Source: JANXXV01 sp038200305
GTDB taxonomy: Bacteria; Acidobacteriota; Terriglobia; Bryobacterales; Bryobacteraceae
DNA: 64,000 bases
Direction of reading: 5' to 3'
NCBI GenBank assembly: GCA_038200305.1
Contig: JBBPYD010000153.1
Coordinates: 18,941-82,940 of the forward strand
The notes beneath the pieces are model-generated. The model did no database searches, was not told the DNA's origin, and saw only the letters and a list, made by a program, of their open reading frames with translations. The position numbers and the translations under genes are program-made. Positions 16,984 to 26,104 of this stretch are shown here, piece by piece (within the stretch, counting starts at the first letter, position 1; each line of letters starts with the position of its first letter).

Positions 16984-19900
16984 CTAGAAATTCACCCGCA
17001 AAGTGAACTGTACGTTTCTGGGTGCATCGATAGTGCTAGTGACTAGTCCGAAGTTTGGGCTATTCGGTCCTGTATCGGGCCGCGCGAAAATGTGCCTGTT
17101 GAAAGCGTTTAGCAATTCCCCCTTGAGTTGCACCGTGAAGAACTCTCCTACCCGGACGTTCCTGATGATGCTGAAATCCTCGTTGTAGTACGGCTTCATA
17201 CGCGCGTCACTGTTGACGCGCGGGTAATTGCCAAGCCGGTAAGCGCCGCCGTTCCGATTTACATTCGGATCCACAAACGCCGCCCGGTTGTAATAGCGGC
17301 CGGCGAACGGATCAAAATGATCGCTCGTGACGGCGTCGCTCAGAGGAGATAGCCCAGGTACACGGTCGAAGCGAATGCAGTTATCCCACCCTGGGATACC
17401 CTGAGCGCATCCAAAGGCGTTCGGCTCGCCGCTTTGATACCGTAGCACGCCGCCGACCTGCCAACCACCGAGGACCGCGGAGGCGATATTGCCCCCATTT
17501 AAAAACCGCTTGCCTTTGCCAAACGGCAGCTCATAAAGAAAAGCCGTCGTGAAAACCAGTGGAATGTCCTGAATGCTGATGGCTTTCTCCAGGCTTAGAT
17601 TCCTGGGATCTTGGATCTGCTGGGTGCCGCCATTGATGCCGGGCAGAATACTGTCGGCGTTGGTGATGTTTTTCTGCCATGCAAACGAGGCCTGGAGACT
17701 GATGCCCTGGCTGAACCGGCGTTCCAGAGTAGCCTGGAGCGCCTCATAGGTGGACTGACCTGCGTTCTGAAGCGTGTCCGTATTGATAAATTGATACTGC
17801 GGGAACGGCCGCAACGCCTGCTGAACCTGTCCCGTAGGGCTGAAGCTCGCGTAAGGAAGCCCCACTCCGGCAGTGTTGTTGTTTACTGGCTGTAGCAGTT
17901 TATCGCCCAGGCTGAAGTTAGCCGGATCGATATTATTCACGTTCTCAAGAGCGGAGCGTAGATGCGTGCCATGTGATCCCACCCAACCGACGGTACCCAC
18001 CATGCTGGAGCCAAGCTGTTTCTGAATCTGCAGACTCCAGCTTTGGATCAAGCCTGGGCGTCCATACTCAGGCTTGATGTAGTTGGTCCCGCCCTGGCCA
18101 TTGGTCTGGCTCGGATCGAAATCCGGTGGAAGCGGAACATTTGGGAAACCGTTGTCCCACTGGAAACGCGGAGTAAATGCATCTACGCTACTCAGGTTTG
18201 GCGTCGAAATATATCCCTGTTGCTGAGCGCCGCCGAAATCCGTATATTGCATTGGAGAATAAAAGATTCCATAGCCGCCTCGAATGACAACGGAATTATT
18301 GAGCAGGCCGGGTGTCCACGCAAAGCCAAAACGGGGCGCCCACGCTTTGTAATAAGTGTCAGCCCATTTCGCATTGCATTTGCACAAATTGCCGAAAACC
18401 AATGCACCCAGTCTTCCATTGGCCGCCGGATTGGGCTCAGCCGGACTGAAATTCGACGTGTCGTCGTGCGACTCTTTGCGGGGCACGTCCAGGTTCCAAC
18501 GCAAGCCGATGTTCAACGTAAGATTCGGAAGTAACTTGAAATCGTCCTTGACATACGCGGCGAAGTAGGGCTGAGTCCAGCGAGCCACATGCCCGTTAAT
18601 CCGGCGGCTGCCGCTTCCTACCTGGCCAAGTAGAAAACTCGCAATTCCATTGCCTGAATTCGATGTCAGGCTTGGAATCGCCGCTGTTGCGGCACGGCCG
18701 AAGTTGTAAATTCCACTGTCGGTTCCGGACGCAAAGGTGGAATACAGCTGATTCCTGAAATCGACGCCGAAAGCCAGGTTGTGCTTCCCTTTTGTCCAAC
18801 TCACTGAATCGTTGAAGCGCTCCCCATTATCGATATTGTCGTCGTTATTGCCGATTCCCAGCCTGGGCACCCCTTCGCCTACGTTCACGTTCGGAAATTG
18901 ATGACCGACTACGCCCGTAATGTTCTGTATTCCCAACTTCGAAGCCCAGCTAAAGTTGCCGGTGGCCGCCAGAGTGACGGCTGGAGCCAGATTGATGCTG
19001 TTTGTCCGGTTATAGCCGAGATTCAGGTGATTCAGCAGCGTGGATGAAAAAACGTAATCCCAGCCCACGCGGGCGTAGTGAGTGATGAAGTCCTGGTTCC
19101 AGCCATTGGGGTCCACCGGGTCCGGGTAGATCCGGGTATTGGTGTACCGGGCGTTCTCACGGGAGGAGTACGAAGCAAACACCTTGCTCCTGTCGGAGAA
19201 ATTCTGGTCGACCCGGATTTGATATGTCGTATTAAAAAGAGGGTTCGAATCGCTGAACGTGAAGTTACTGATGGTTCCGGGGCCAGTTGGCTGCGGATAG
19301 TAACTCAGAAAGTTTTTGCTTACCGTGGAAATGCGGTTGGCTGGAATAATGTTGCCCGGGAAAGCGGTGCGGCACGGGATTCCGCCCGGTCCCGTGGTCT
19401 GGGTCGCGGGATCGAAGATCTGTCCCTGGAAAACAGGTGTGCCGTTGCAAGGATTCGTCCCGACCTGCTGGTTGGTCAGGACCTCAGAGAAGTTTCCGCC
19501 GCGCTCGGCCAGCGTGGGCACGTTCCCAATGTTCGTGCCACCCCTGTTCTCCTGATACTGCTCCCAGTTGAAAAAGAAGAATGTTTTATCTTTGCCGTTA
19601 TAAAGTTTGGGAATCCAGACGGGACCTCCCAGGTTTACTCCATAATCGTTCTTCTTATCTTTCGGCCGCAGGTTGCGGGACTGACAAGGCCCGTCGCCAG
19701 GGGCGCATTGAGCGAGCCGCGCATTGTTGAACCAGGTATTCGCGTCCAGGGCATCGTTCCGGAAAATATCGTAAACCGTTCCATGATACCGGTTGCCGCC
19801 ATTTTTGATAGTGAAGCTCTCGATGCCGCCGGTGGTGCGGTCGTATTCGGTGGGGAGAGTCGAAGTAATCACCCGGAACTCCTGGATCGCTTCCACGGAA

Positions 19901-20553
19901 GGCGCGGCCTCGTCGAATGACGATCCATTTTCTGTCCTGAGGATACTGGCGCCGTCCAGCAGAATCTCGTTTCCAAAGTTCTGTCCGCCGCCAATCTTGG
20001 AAATGAAAATCCCGTTGTTGCTATTGCCGGTACCGGGTCCTGTCGCCCCTGGAGTGAGGAACACGAATGCCTCGGGCGATCGCATGGCGCCTACGCCGCC
20101 GAGCGCCAACGGCAACTCGATCACCTGATGAGTGTCGACGGTGGTTCCGACATCGGAACTCTCCGACTGAATCGAGGTGCCTTCCGCCGAAACGGTCAGC
20201 GATTGGGTGACGTCGCCGACCTTCAGAGTGAAGTTGACGGCAGTGGTGGAGCTGACCTGAACGTCCACCCCGGTTTGCTTGGAACCGCTGAAGCCTGGAG
20301 CCGAAGCGCTTACGTCATATTTTCCGATCAGCAGGGAGGGAAAACGGAAAGAACCCGCGGCGACAGTGGTAGTCGAAACCTGACCCGTTGCCGAATTTGT
20401 TGCGGTCACGGTTGCCCCGTCCACCGCCGCGCCGGTGGGGTCCAGTACGCTTCCGGCTATGACACCGTTATTGGTTTGGGCCAGAAGAGAAATCGAGACT
20501 AAATTCAATGCCAGGACATTCAAACCGGCCAGAATCGCTAGTGTTCTTGCCAT
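16984..20553 (-). CDS. Oar-like TonB-dependent outer-membrane receptor
   Basis: 1189 residues. AAGGAG lies seven bases before the ATG. After a signal peptide comes a carboxypeptidase-regulatory-like beta-sandwich (GVIAGSVLDPTGAAVDGATVT ... GKYDVSASAPGF, about residues 30-115), a plug-like region (QVIELPLALGG, FVFLTPGA, NEILLDGASI, FRVITSTLPTEYDRTTGG) and a long beta-barrel ending in ...FTLRVNF with the C-terminal Phe required for outer-membrane insertion. No TonB box is obvious. Such receptors take up large ligands or transport proteins; the substrate is unknown. The neighbouring arabinofuranosidase makes plant glycans one possibility. Confidence 0.92.
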   Translation of the reverse strand: MARTLAILAGLNVLALNLVSISLLAQTNNGVIAGSVLDPTGAAVDGATVTATNSATGQVSTTTVAAGSFRFPSLLIGKYDVSASAPGFSGSKQTGVDVQVSSTTAVNFTLKVGDVTQSLTVSAEGTSIQSESSDVGTTVDTHQVIELPLALGGVGAMRSPEAFVFLTPGATGPGTGNSNNGIFISKIGGGQNFGNEILLDGASILRTENGSSFDEAAPSVEAIQEFRVITSTLPTEYDRTTGGIESFTIKNGGNRYHGTVYDIFRNDALDANTWFNNARLAQCAPGDGPCQSRNLRPKDKKNDYGVNLGGPVWIPKLYNGKDKTFFFFNWEQYQENRGGTNIGNVPTLAERGGNFSEVLTNQQVGTNPCNGTPVFQGQIFDPATQTTGPGGIPCRTAFPGNIIPANRISTVSKNFLSYYPQPTGPGTISNFTFSDSNPLFNTTYQIRVDQNFSDRSKVFASYSSRENARYTNTRIYPDPVDPNGWNQDFITHYARVGWDYVFSSTLLNHLNLGYNRTNSINLAPAVTLAATGNFSWASKLGIQNITGVVGHQFPNVNVGEGVPRLGIGNNDDNIDNGERFNDSVSWTKGKHNLAFGVDFRNQLYSTFASGTDSGIYNFGRAATAAIPSLTSNSGNGIASFLLGQVGSGSRRINGHVARWTQPYFAAYVKDDFKLLPNLTLNIGLRWNLDVPRKESHDDTSNFSPAEPNPAANGRLGALVFGNLCKCNAKWADTYYKAWAPRFGFAWTPGLLNNSVVIRGGYGIFYSPMQYTDFGGAQQQGYISTPNLSSVDAFTPRFQWDNGFPNVPLPPDFDPSQTNGQGGTNYIKPEYGRPGLIQSWSLQIQKQLGSSMVGTVGWVGSHGTHLRSALENVNNIDPANFSLGDKLLQPVNNNTAGVGLPYASFSPTGQVQQALRPFPQYQFINTDTLQNAGQSTYEALQATLERRFSQGISLQASFAWQKNITNADSILPGINGGTQQIQDPRNLSLEKAISIQDIPLVFTTAFLYELPFGKGKRFLNGGNIASAVLGGWQVGGVLRYQSGEPNAFGCAQGIPGWDNCIRFDRVPGLSPLSDAVTSDHFDPFAGRYYNRAAFVDPNVNRNGGAYRLGNYPRVNSDARMKPYYNEDFSIIRNVRVGEFFTVQLKGELLNAFNRHIFARPDTGPNSPNFGLVTSTIDAPRNVQFTLRVNF

Positions 20554-20625
20554 CGTTAAGCTCCTTGCTGCAACATACCCTTGTATATCTTATTCCTGTT
20601 GCTGTCAATCCTATTGCTCTGCCGT

Positions 20626-22317
20626 TTATTTCTTTTGAGGTTCTAGTATTGTGAGGATCTGGTTCGCTGGGCTATTTTCGAGCCGCTGCACGATTCCGCT
20701 CGGCCATGTTACTTCTATCAGAGCGGCGCTGGCGCTGGCGCCAAGCCCGAAGTGGACCCGCTTGTCGCTGCTTGACAGGTAACTGCCGGCCGTCCCCACC
20801 ATTGCGTACTGATGCAGTCCCAATGCTGTCACCAAATGCACACGGGCGCCGATTCCATCCCGGTTGCTGACGCTGCCTATGGTGTTGATTGTCAGCCAGC
20901 GATTCGCGTTCCCCCGGTTCTGCAGGATCAGGGCATGGCCATCGTTGCAGTTGATCGCAATGTCGATAAAGCCGTCGTTGTTCAGATCCCCGAACGCGGC
21001 GCCGCGCGCGGCAAGCGGTACACGGAATGGCGCGCCAGATTGCCCGGAAACATCTTGAAACCGCCCTTTCGTGTTGCGCATCAGCAGCAACGGTTCCCGG
21101 TACCGGAGCGACGGTTGCGTCTGTTCGATGTTGTCCATCACATGGCCTTGGGCGACGAAGAGATCCTTCCAGCCGTCGTTATCATAATCGATGAATTGTG
21201 TGCCCCAGCCGGAGTGAAGCGCAGTAATAGCGCCGACGCCGCTCGAATTGGTTACATAGTCCATAAAGTCCGCGTTATTTTTGTAGAGCGCGTACCTCTG
21301 ATTCGAAAGATTGTCGATGAATATGTCGGGGCGTCCGTCGTTATCGTAATCTTCGAAGCTCAGGCCCATGCCCGAATACGTTTTTCCGTCCTCGTCGTAG
21401 GCGAGGCCGGTCCGCGCGCCAATATCGGTGAAGGTGCCGTCCCGATTATTGCGAAAGAGCTGTTGGGGTCTGGCGTCATTGGCGATCAGGATATCGGGCC
21501 ATCCGTCCAGATCTACATCGTTGAACGCGATTCCGAGTCCGTTTCCGGCTAGTTTTGAGAGGCCGGCTTTCGCGGTCACGTCGGTGAATGTGCCATCTCC
21601 GTTGTTGTGATAAAGGATGGGGGCGGCGGGCTTGAAAACGTCTGGATGACAGTAGGCGCGGAAGTTTTTCGATGGATCGCCGCACCAGGGGTTCTTGTGG
21701 AGGTCCCATTCGAGATAGCGGGAGACGATCAGGTCGAGCTTGCCGTCGCGATCGTAATCGACAAAGCATGCGCCAGCCGACCATCCACCGGCAGCGACGC
21801 CGGCCCGCTCCGTCACGTCCGTGAATGTGCCGTCTCCATTGTTGTGATAGAGGATATTGCGGCCGTAATTCGTCACATAGATATCCTGGCGGCCGTCGTT
21901 GTCGTAATCCCCGGTGACGACACCCATGCCGTAGGAATGTCCGCGAACGCCGGCCTTTTCCGTGACATCGAGAAACGTGCCGTCGCCGTTGTTGCGATAC
22001 AGACGGTTCCAGTAGCGCGGGTCGGATTTATCGGGCATCTTGCCCTCTGGCATCGGGTCCTGAAGCGCAGCCCCATTGACGAAGAAGAGGTCGAGATTCC
22101 CATTGCCAGTGGAGTCGAACATCGCAACCCCGCCCACCATGCTCTCGATCAGATATTTTTGCGATGTATGCGATGCCGAACAGTGGAAGCCGACGCCGGA
22201 TTGCGCGGTAACATCGACGAACATAGGTAAGACAGAAGTAGTTCCGGCAGTCTGAGCGGCCGTGCCCGGGAGGATGCCGTAACCCAGCATCGCGGTCAGG
22301 AATCTGCGGCGATCCAT
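20626..22317 (-). CDS. CRTAC1-family protein (VCBS/FG-GAP repeats with C-terminal ASPIC/UnbV domain)
   Basis: About 563 residues from the ATG at 22317 (MDRRRFLTAM, a twin-arginine-like export signal); the frame opens 30 bases earlier with no better start. The body is a beta-propeller of FG-GAP/VCBS units with Ca-binding DxDxDGxxD-type loops (DYDNDGRQDIYV, DYDRDGKLDLIV, DVDLDGWPDILI, DYDNDGRPDIFI). The last ~90 residues are the ASPIC/UnbV domain (RDGIGARVHL, GSYLSSSDKRVHFGLG, WPSGIVQRL). Likely exported and Ca-dependent; probably an adhesion or glycan-binding role. It heads the run of genes leading to the Oar-like receptor, 72 bases downstream. Confidence 0.9.
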   Translation of the reverse strand: MDRRRFLTAMLGYGILPGTAAQTAGTTSVLPMFVDVTAQSGVGFHCSASHTSQKYLIESMVGGVAMFDSTGNGNLDLFFVNGAALQDPMPEGKMPDKSDPRYWNRLYRNNGDGTFLDVTEKAGVRGHSYGMGVVTGDYDNDGRQDIYVTNYGRNILYHNNGDGTFTDVTERAGVAAGGWSAGACFVDYDRDGKLDLIVSRYLEWDLHKNPWCGDPSKNFRAYCHPDVFKPAAPILYHNNGDGTFTDVTAKAGLSKLAGNGLGIAFNDVDLDGWPDILIANDARPQQLFRNNRDGTFTDIGARTGLAYDEDGKTYSGMGLSFEDYDNDGRPDIFIDNLSNQRYALYKNNADFMDYVTNSSGVGAITALHSGWGTQFIDYDNDGWKDLFVAQGHVMDNIEQTQPSLRYREPLLLMRNTKGRFQDVSGQSGAPFRVPLAARGAAFGDLNNDGFIDIAINCNDGHALILQNRGNANRWLTINTIGSVSNRDGIGARVHLVTALGLHQYAMVGTAGSYLSSSDKRVHFGLGASASAALIEVTWPSGIVQRLENSPANQILTILEPQKK

Positions 22318-22392
22318 ATAATTGAACCGTATCAGATTCGTTAGCACCCGTTACTGCCGCCGTGAAACAATAGTGCCGTCCGGTACGAGGAT

Positions 22393-24390
22393 ATGAACAT
22401 GAAAAACATCTTGCTCGCCTGCACTCTGACGATCTCTCTTTCCGCCCAGACGGCCATCGATATCGATGCCGCAAAGCCGGCCTCATACAAGATCCCGCGT
22501 ACCATCTACGGGACGTTCCTTGAGCCAATCGGAAACTCTACATACAACGGTCTGTGGGCGGAGATTCTGGAAAACCCCAGCTTCGAGGAGAATCTCTGGA
22601 GCGCCGCGGGCGTCCGGCGCATGACGGAAGCCGAGCCATCGCTGATCCGCTCTTCGCAGATGGGTCTTCCACTGCCTTGGGAGCCGCTCGATTACACTCA
22701 AGGCGCGCGCTACGAACCGCGTTGGAACGATGCGGCGAACTCTGAGCGATCGCTGTTGTTGATGGCGCTTCCCGGGAAGCAGACAGGCGTGCGGCAGCGC
22801 GTTTATCTCCCCACATACCGCACGCTGAATTATACGGGGAGCCTGTACGCAAAGCACGTAAGCGGACCCGCGGACGCGGAGGTCTCTCTGCGCGGCCGGA
22901 ACCATCCGGAAAGAGTTTTCGCGCGCCAACAGATCCGCCTCACTGGACCGGCCTGGAAGCGTTATGAATTCAAGCTCGACGTGCCGGCCGGGCAACTTGC
23001 GCCGCTTGAGCCTGCGGATTTCGTGATTGCGCTTTCCGATGAAGGTCGAGCTTTGATCGATCAGGCGGCGCTGATACCGGCGGATAACGTGGATGGGATG
23101 GACCGCGAGATGGTGGACCTGTCGCGCGATTTGAAAACGCCCATCGTTCGTTTCGGCGGAAACTTCACTTCCGCTTACCACTGGCGCGATGGCATCGGCC
23201 CGCGCGAAAAGCGCGTCAGCATGCTCAACATCGCATGGGGCATCCCGGAGTACAACACCTTCGGCACGGATGAGTTTCTCCGTTTTTGCCAACTGATCGG
23301 CGCGCAACCGCAAGTCGCCCTGAATCTTGGCACGGGATCGCCAGAGGAAGCCGCCGAGTGGGTGCGGTACATCAATTCTCACTGGGGCGATAAGTCCGGC
23401 GGGCTGCTGTGGGAATTGGGCAACGAGTTATGGGGCGATTTCCAGGTTGGCTATCCCACGCTGTCCAGGGTAGCGGCGCGAACCAAGGAATTCGCCAACG
23501 CCATTCATGGCGTCGACCGGCGCGCGAGACTGATCGCCACTGGAGCGGACCCCGACCATTTCCGCGAGTGGAACGCGGCGCAACTGGCGAACGCGGCGGA
23601 TTTCGATTTTCTGTCAACGCACTTCGTCGTGCGCGATGATGCTGTGCGGCGCAAAGATCCTTCACCGGAGTTTCTAGCGCAGTCTTCTCTGGCTTTGCCG
23701 GTTGAACTAGAGCGGCGTTTGCGGGACATGAACGCCCAGATTGAAGCCGATCCGCACGCCAAAGGCCGTGTAAAAATTGCCTTCACGGAATGGCTCTTCC
23801 ACGGGCAGCCGGACCGTGTGCCGCGGTTTGATAATCTGGGCGGCGCCCTCTGCACCGCGGGCTTTCTGAATACATTGATGCGAACGGCCGATTTCACGCG
23901 GGTCTCCGACATGACGGGGCTCATCGAATTCGGCGGCATCTGGAAGAAACGCGGAAGGGTCTATGCCGTTCCCGCTTACTGGGCGTTCCGCATGTATTCG
24001 AACGCGGATGCCGTCACCCCCGTGGAAACTCGCACGGCTGTCGAGACGTACGATATTCACGAGGGCAACAACCGGCTGCCGGAGATCGAGAGAGTGCCAT
24101 ATCTGGATGTTGTTTCCGCCTTGAACCAAGGCGGCGATAAGCTGACGCTGTTCTGCGTGAATCGCCATTTGAACCGGGATCTCGCGTCGCAAATCCGCGT
24201 GGCTGGATTCGCGCCGGACCGCAGCGCGCGCATTCAGACGCTCTCTGGAAACAGTCTCTACCAGGCAAACGATGAGATGCGGCCGGAGGCGGTTCATCCC
24301 GTCGAAAGTGCCATGGATGTCTCAGGGCCGCAGTTTACGTACACCTTCCCGCATGCCAGCGTGACCGTGATTGAGCTGAAGAAGAAATAG
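22393..24390 (+). CDS. Secreted alpha-L-arabinofuranosidase (GH51-like)
   Basis: 665 residues, or 663 if the second ATG at 22399 is used (GAGG is eight bases before that one). A signal peptide (NILLACTLTISLSAQ) is followed by a carbohydrate-binding-like segment, the catalytic barrel and a C-terminal beta-sandwich. The acid/base glutamate is E345 in ELGNELWGD and the probable nucleophile E466 in IAFTEWLFHG, as in clan A arabinofuranosidases. It removes arabinose side chains from arabinan or arabinoxylan. It is transcribed away from the CRTAC1 gene, with about 75 bases between the two starts. Confidence 0.9.
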   Translation: MNMKNILLACTLTISLSAQTAIDIDAAKPASYKIPRTIYGTFLEPIGNSTYNGLWAEILENPSFEENLWSAAGVRRMTEAEPSLIRSSQMGLPLPWEPLDYTQGARYEPRWNDAANSERSLLLMALPGKQTGVRQRVYLPTYRTLNYTGSLYAKHVSGPADAEVSLRGRNHPERVFARQQIRLTGPAWKRYEFKLDVPAGQLAPLEPADFVIALSDEGRALIDQAALIPADNVDGMDREMVDLSRDLKTPIVRFGGNFTSAYHWRDGIGPREKRVSMLNIAWGIPEYNTFGTDEFLRFCQLIGAQPQVALNLGTGSPEEAAEWVRYINSHWGDKSGGLLWELGNELWGDFQVGYPTLSRVAARTKEFANAIHGVDRRARLIATGADPDHFREWNAAQLANAADFDFLSTHFVVRDDAVRRKDPSPEFLAQSSLALPVELERRLRDMNAQIEADPHAKGRVKIAFTEWLFHGQPDRVPRFDNLGGALCTAGFLNTLMRTADFTRVSDMTGLIEFGGIWKKRGRVYAVPAYWAFRMYSNADAVTPVETRTAVETYDIHEGNNRLPEIERVPYLDVVSALNQGGDKLTLFCVNRHLNRDLASQIRVAGFAPDRSARIQTLSGNSLYQANDEMRPEAVHPVESAMDVSGPQFTYTFPHASVTVIELKKK

Positions 24391-24447
24391 GGGAGTTCAC
24401 TTCGACGGGATGGGCGTTAGGCGGCCAACTGGAGTTGATAACAGGTT

Positions 24448-24471
24448 GCAGGAATCTGACAGCTTTCCTGC
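24448..24471. terminator. Weak hairpin between convergent genes
   Basis: GCAGGAA (24448-24454) can pair with TTCCTGC (24465-24471) across a 10-base loop. It lies between the convergent arabinofuranosidase and amidase genes. No T-run follows on either strand, so it is at best a weak terminator. Confidence 0.3.
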
Positions 24472-24492
24472 TATTAAACGCGTGCGCGTCAT

Positions 24493-25989
24493 CTACGAAA
24501 TGTCCGGGTGCTTCTTGCCGAAGCCAGTCGCCTGTTCGAACGCCTGCGCCATTTGCAGGACACTGAAGTCTTCGTTGTTGCGGCCGACTATCTGGACGCC
24601 AACCGGGAGTCCTTCAGGCGTGAAGCCCCCCGGTACCGAGGCCGCTGGATTGCCCGTTGCCGAGATATACCAGCAGGACTTCATCCAGTCGATGTAGTTA
24701 TTAAGCTTTACGCCCGCGATCTCCGTTGGATATGGCGTGTTAACGTCGAATGGCGGCAACTGCGTGGTTGGGAGAACGAAGTACTCGTAGTTTTCGAGGA
24801 ATGCCTGAAAACGCCGCCAGAACTGGCTGTGGGCGGTCTCTGCGCGTGCGATGTCCACACCGGTCAATCGCAATCCTTCCTCGATCTCGCCCTTCAGTGT
24901 GTCCTTGAAAGCGTTTGGGTGCTCACGCAGCCGTACGCTGTAGGTATTCGCCGAATTCCATGCGCGCAGCACGCGAAACGCGATTTCGGCAGGAGCGAAG
25001 TCCGGCTCCGCTTGCTCGACGATGCACCCCAGGGATTCAAATGTTTTGCGATGCCCATCCACAATGGTGCGCACACGCGAGTCGAAGGGCACGCCGCCCA
25101 GGTTCTTGAACCAGGCCACCCGCACACCTTTGAAGCCGCGGTCCAATTGGCGCGCGAAGCGTTCCCCCGGTTCGTTGATGGAGAGCGGCGCGCGGGAATC
25201 GGGTCCTGCGATGGTGCTGAGCACGAGAGCGAGGTCGGCCACTGAGCGTCCGAGGCATCCGGAGGTACTGAGCGTAAACCAACCGAACGCGGCTTTGGGA
25301 TTCGGCACGCGGCCGATCGAAGGGCGGAAACCAACCACGTTGCAGAATGCGGCCGGATTGCGAAGGGAGCCGCCGGTGTCGGAGCCATCGGCCACGGGCA
25401 CGAGTCCGCAGGCTAAAGCGACGGCTGCGCCGCCGGAAGAGCCGCCGCAAGTCTTGGTCAGGTCGTAGGGGTTGTGGGTCGCACCGAAGACGGTGTTGAA
25501 GGTCTGCGATCCCGAGCCGAATTCTGGTGTGTTGGTCTTGCCGATGGTAATTGCGCCGGCACGGCGGAGCCGTTCGACAATCAGATCGTTTTCGGTGGGG
25601 ATGTTGTCTTTGTAGAGCGGCGATCCAAAAGTGGTGCGGATGCCGCGGGTTTCCACCAGGTCTTTGTGCGCGACCGGCAGACCATGCAACGGCCCCAACT
25701 TCTCTTTGCGGGCCTGCATCTCATCGGCCTTTGCGGCGGCCTCGGCGGCCATTTCCGGCACCAGAGTTACGATGGCATTGACCTTCGGGTTTACACGCTC
25801 GATCTGCTTCAGGTGCGCGGCCAGCGCTTCGCGTGCCGACAGCTTCCTCGTGCGAATCAGCCGCGCCATCTCGACCGTGCTCGTGAAACAGAGGGAGGAA
25901 ACGGCTTGAGCATCCAGAGCGCTTGTGAAGAGAGGTGCGGCAGCCAGCCCCCGTAAGGCTTCACGGCGGGTTGGACGGTTCTCGCTCAT
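24493..25989 (-). CDS. Amidase-signature family hydrolase, exported
   Basis: 498 residues. The N-terminus resembles a Tat signal (TRREALRGLAAAPLF). The amidase signature is complete: the catalytic lysine in VAHKDL, the glycine/serine-rich TCGGSSGGAAVALA and the second serine in GSDTGGSLRNPAAF, giving the Ser-Ser-Lys triad. It hydrolyses an amide bond in an unknown substrate. GatA is unlikely because of the export signal and the extra C-terminal segment, and because gatB elsewhere in the window stands alone. It is divergent from the MATE transporter gene. Confidence 0.9.
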   Translation of the reverse strand: MSENRPTRREALRGLAAAPLFTSALDAQAVSSLCFTSTVEMARLIRTRKLSAREALAAHLKQIERVNPKVNAIVTLVPEMAAEAAAKADEMQARKEKLGPLHGLPVAHKDLVETRGIRTTFGSPLYKDNIPTENDLIVERLRRAGAITIGKTNTPEFGSGSQTFNTVFGATHNPYDLTKTCGGSSGGAAVALACGLVPVADGSDTGGSLRNPAAFCNVVGFRPSIGRVPNPKAAFGWFTLSTSGCLGRSVADLALVLSTIAGPDSRAPLSINEPGERFARQLDRGFKGVRVAWFKNLGGVPFDSRVRTIVDGHRKTFESLGCIVEQAEPDFAPAEIAFRVLRAWNSANTYSVRLREHPNAFKDTLKGEIEEGLRLTGVDIARAETAHSQFWRRFQAFLENYEYFVLPTTQLPPFDVNTPYPTEIAGVKLNNYIDWMKSCWYISATGNPAASVPGGFTPEGLPVGVQIVGRNNEDFSVLQMAQAFEQATGFGKKHPDIS

Positions 25990-26104
25990 GGGTGTGAGTC
26001 TATCACGCGATGGATATTTGTTTCAGCCACCCCCGCCTTGTTTGCCGTGCGTTATTCTGGTGTGTATACAGGACATCGCGGCACTTTCTTCCAACTTTTC
26101 TCCC

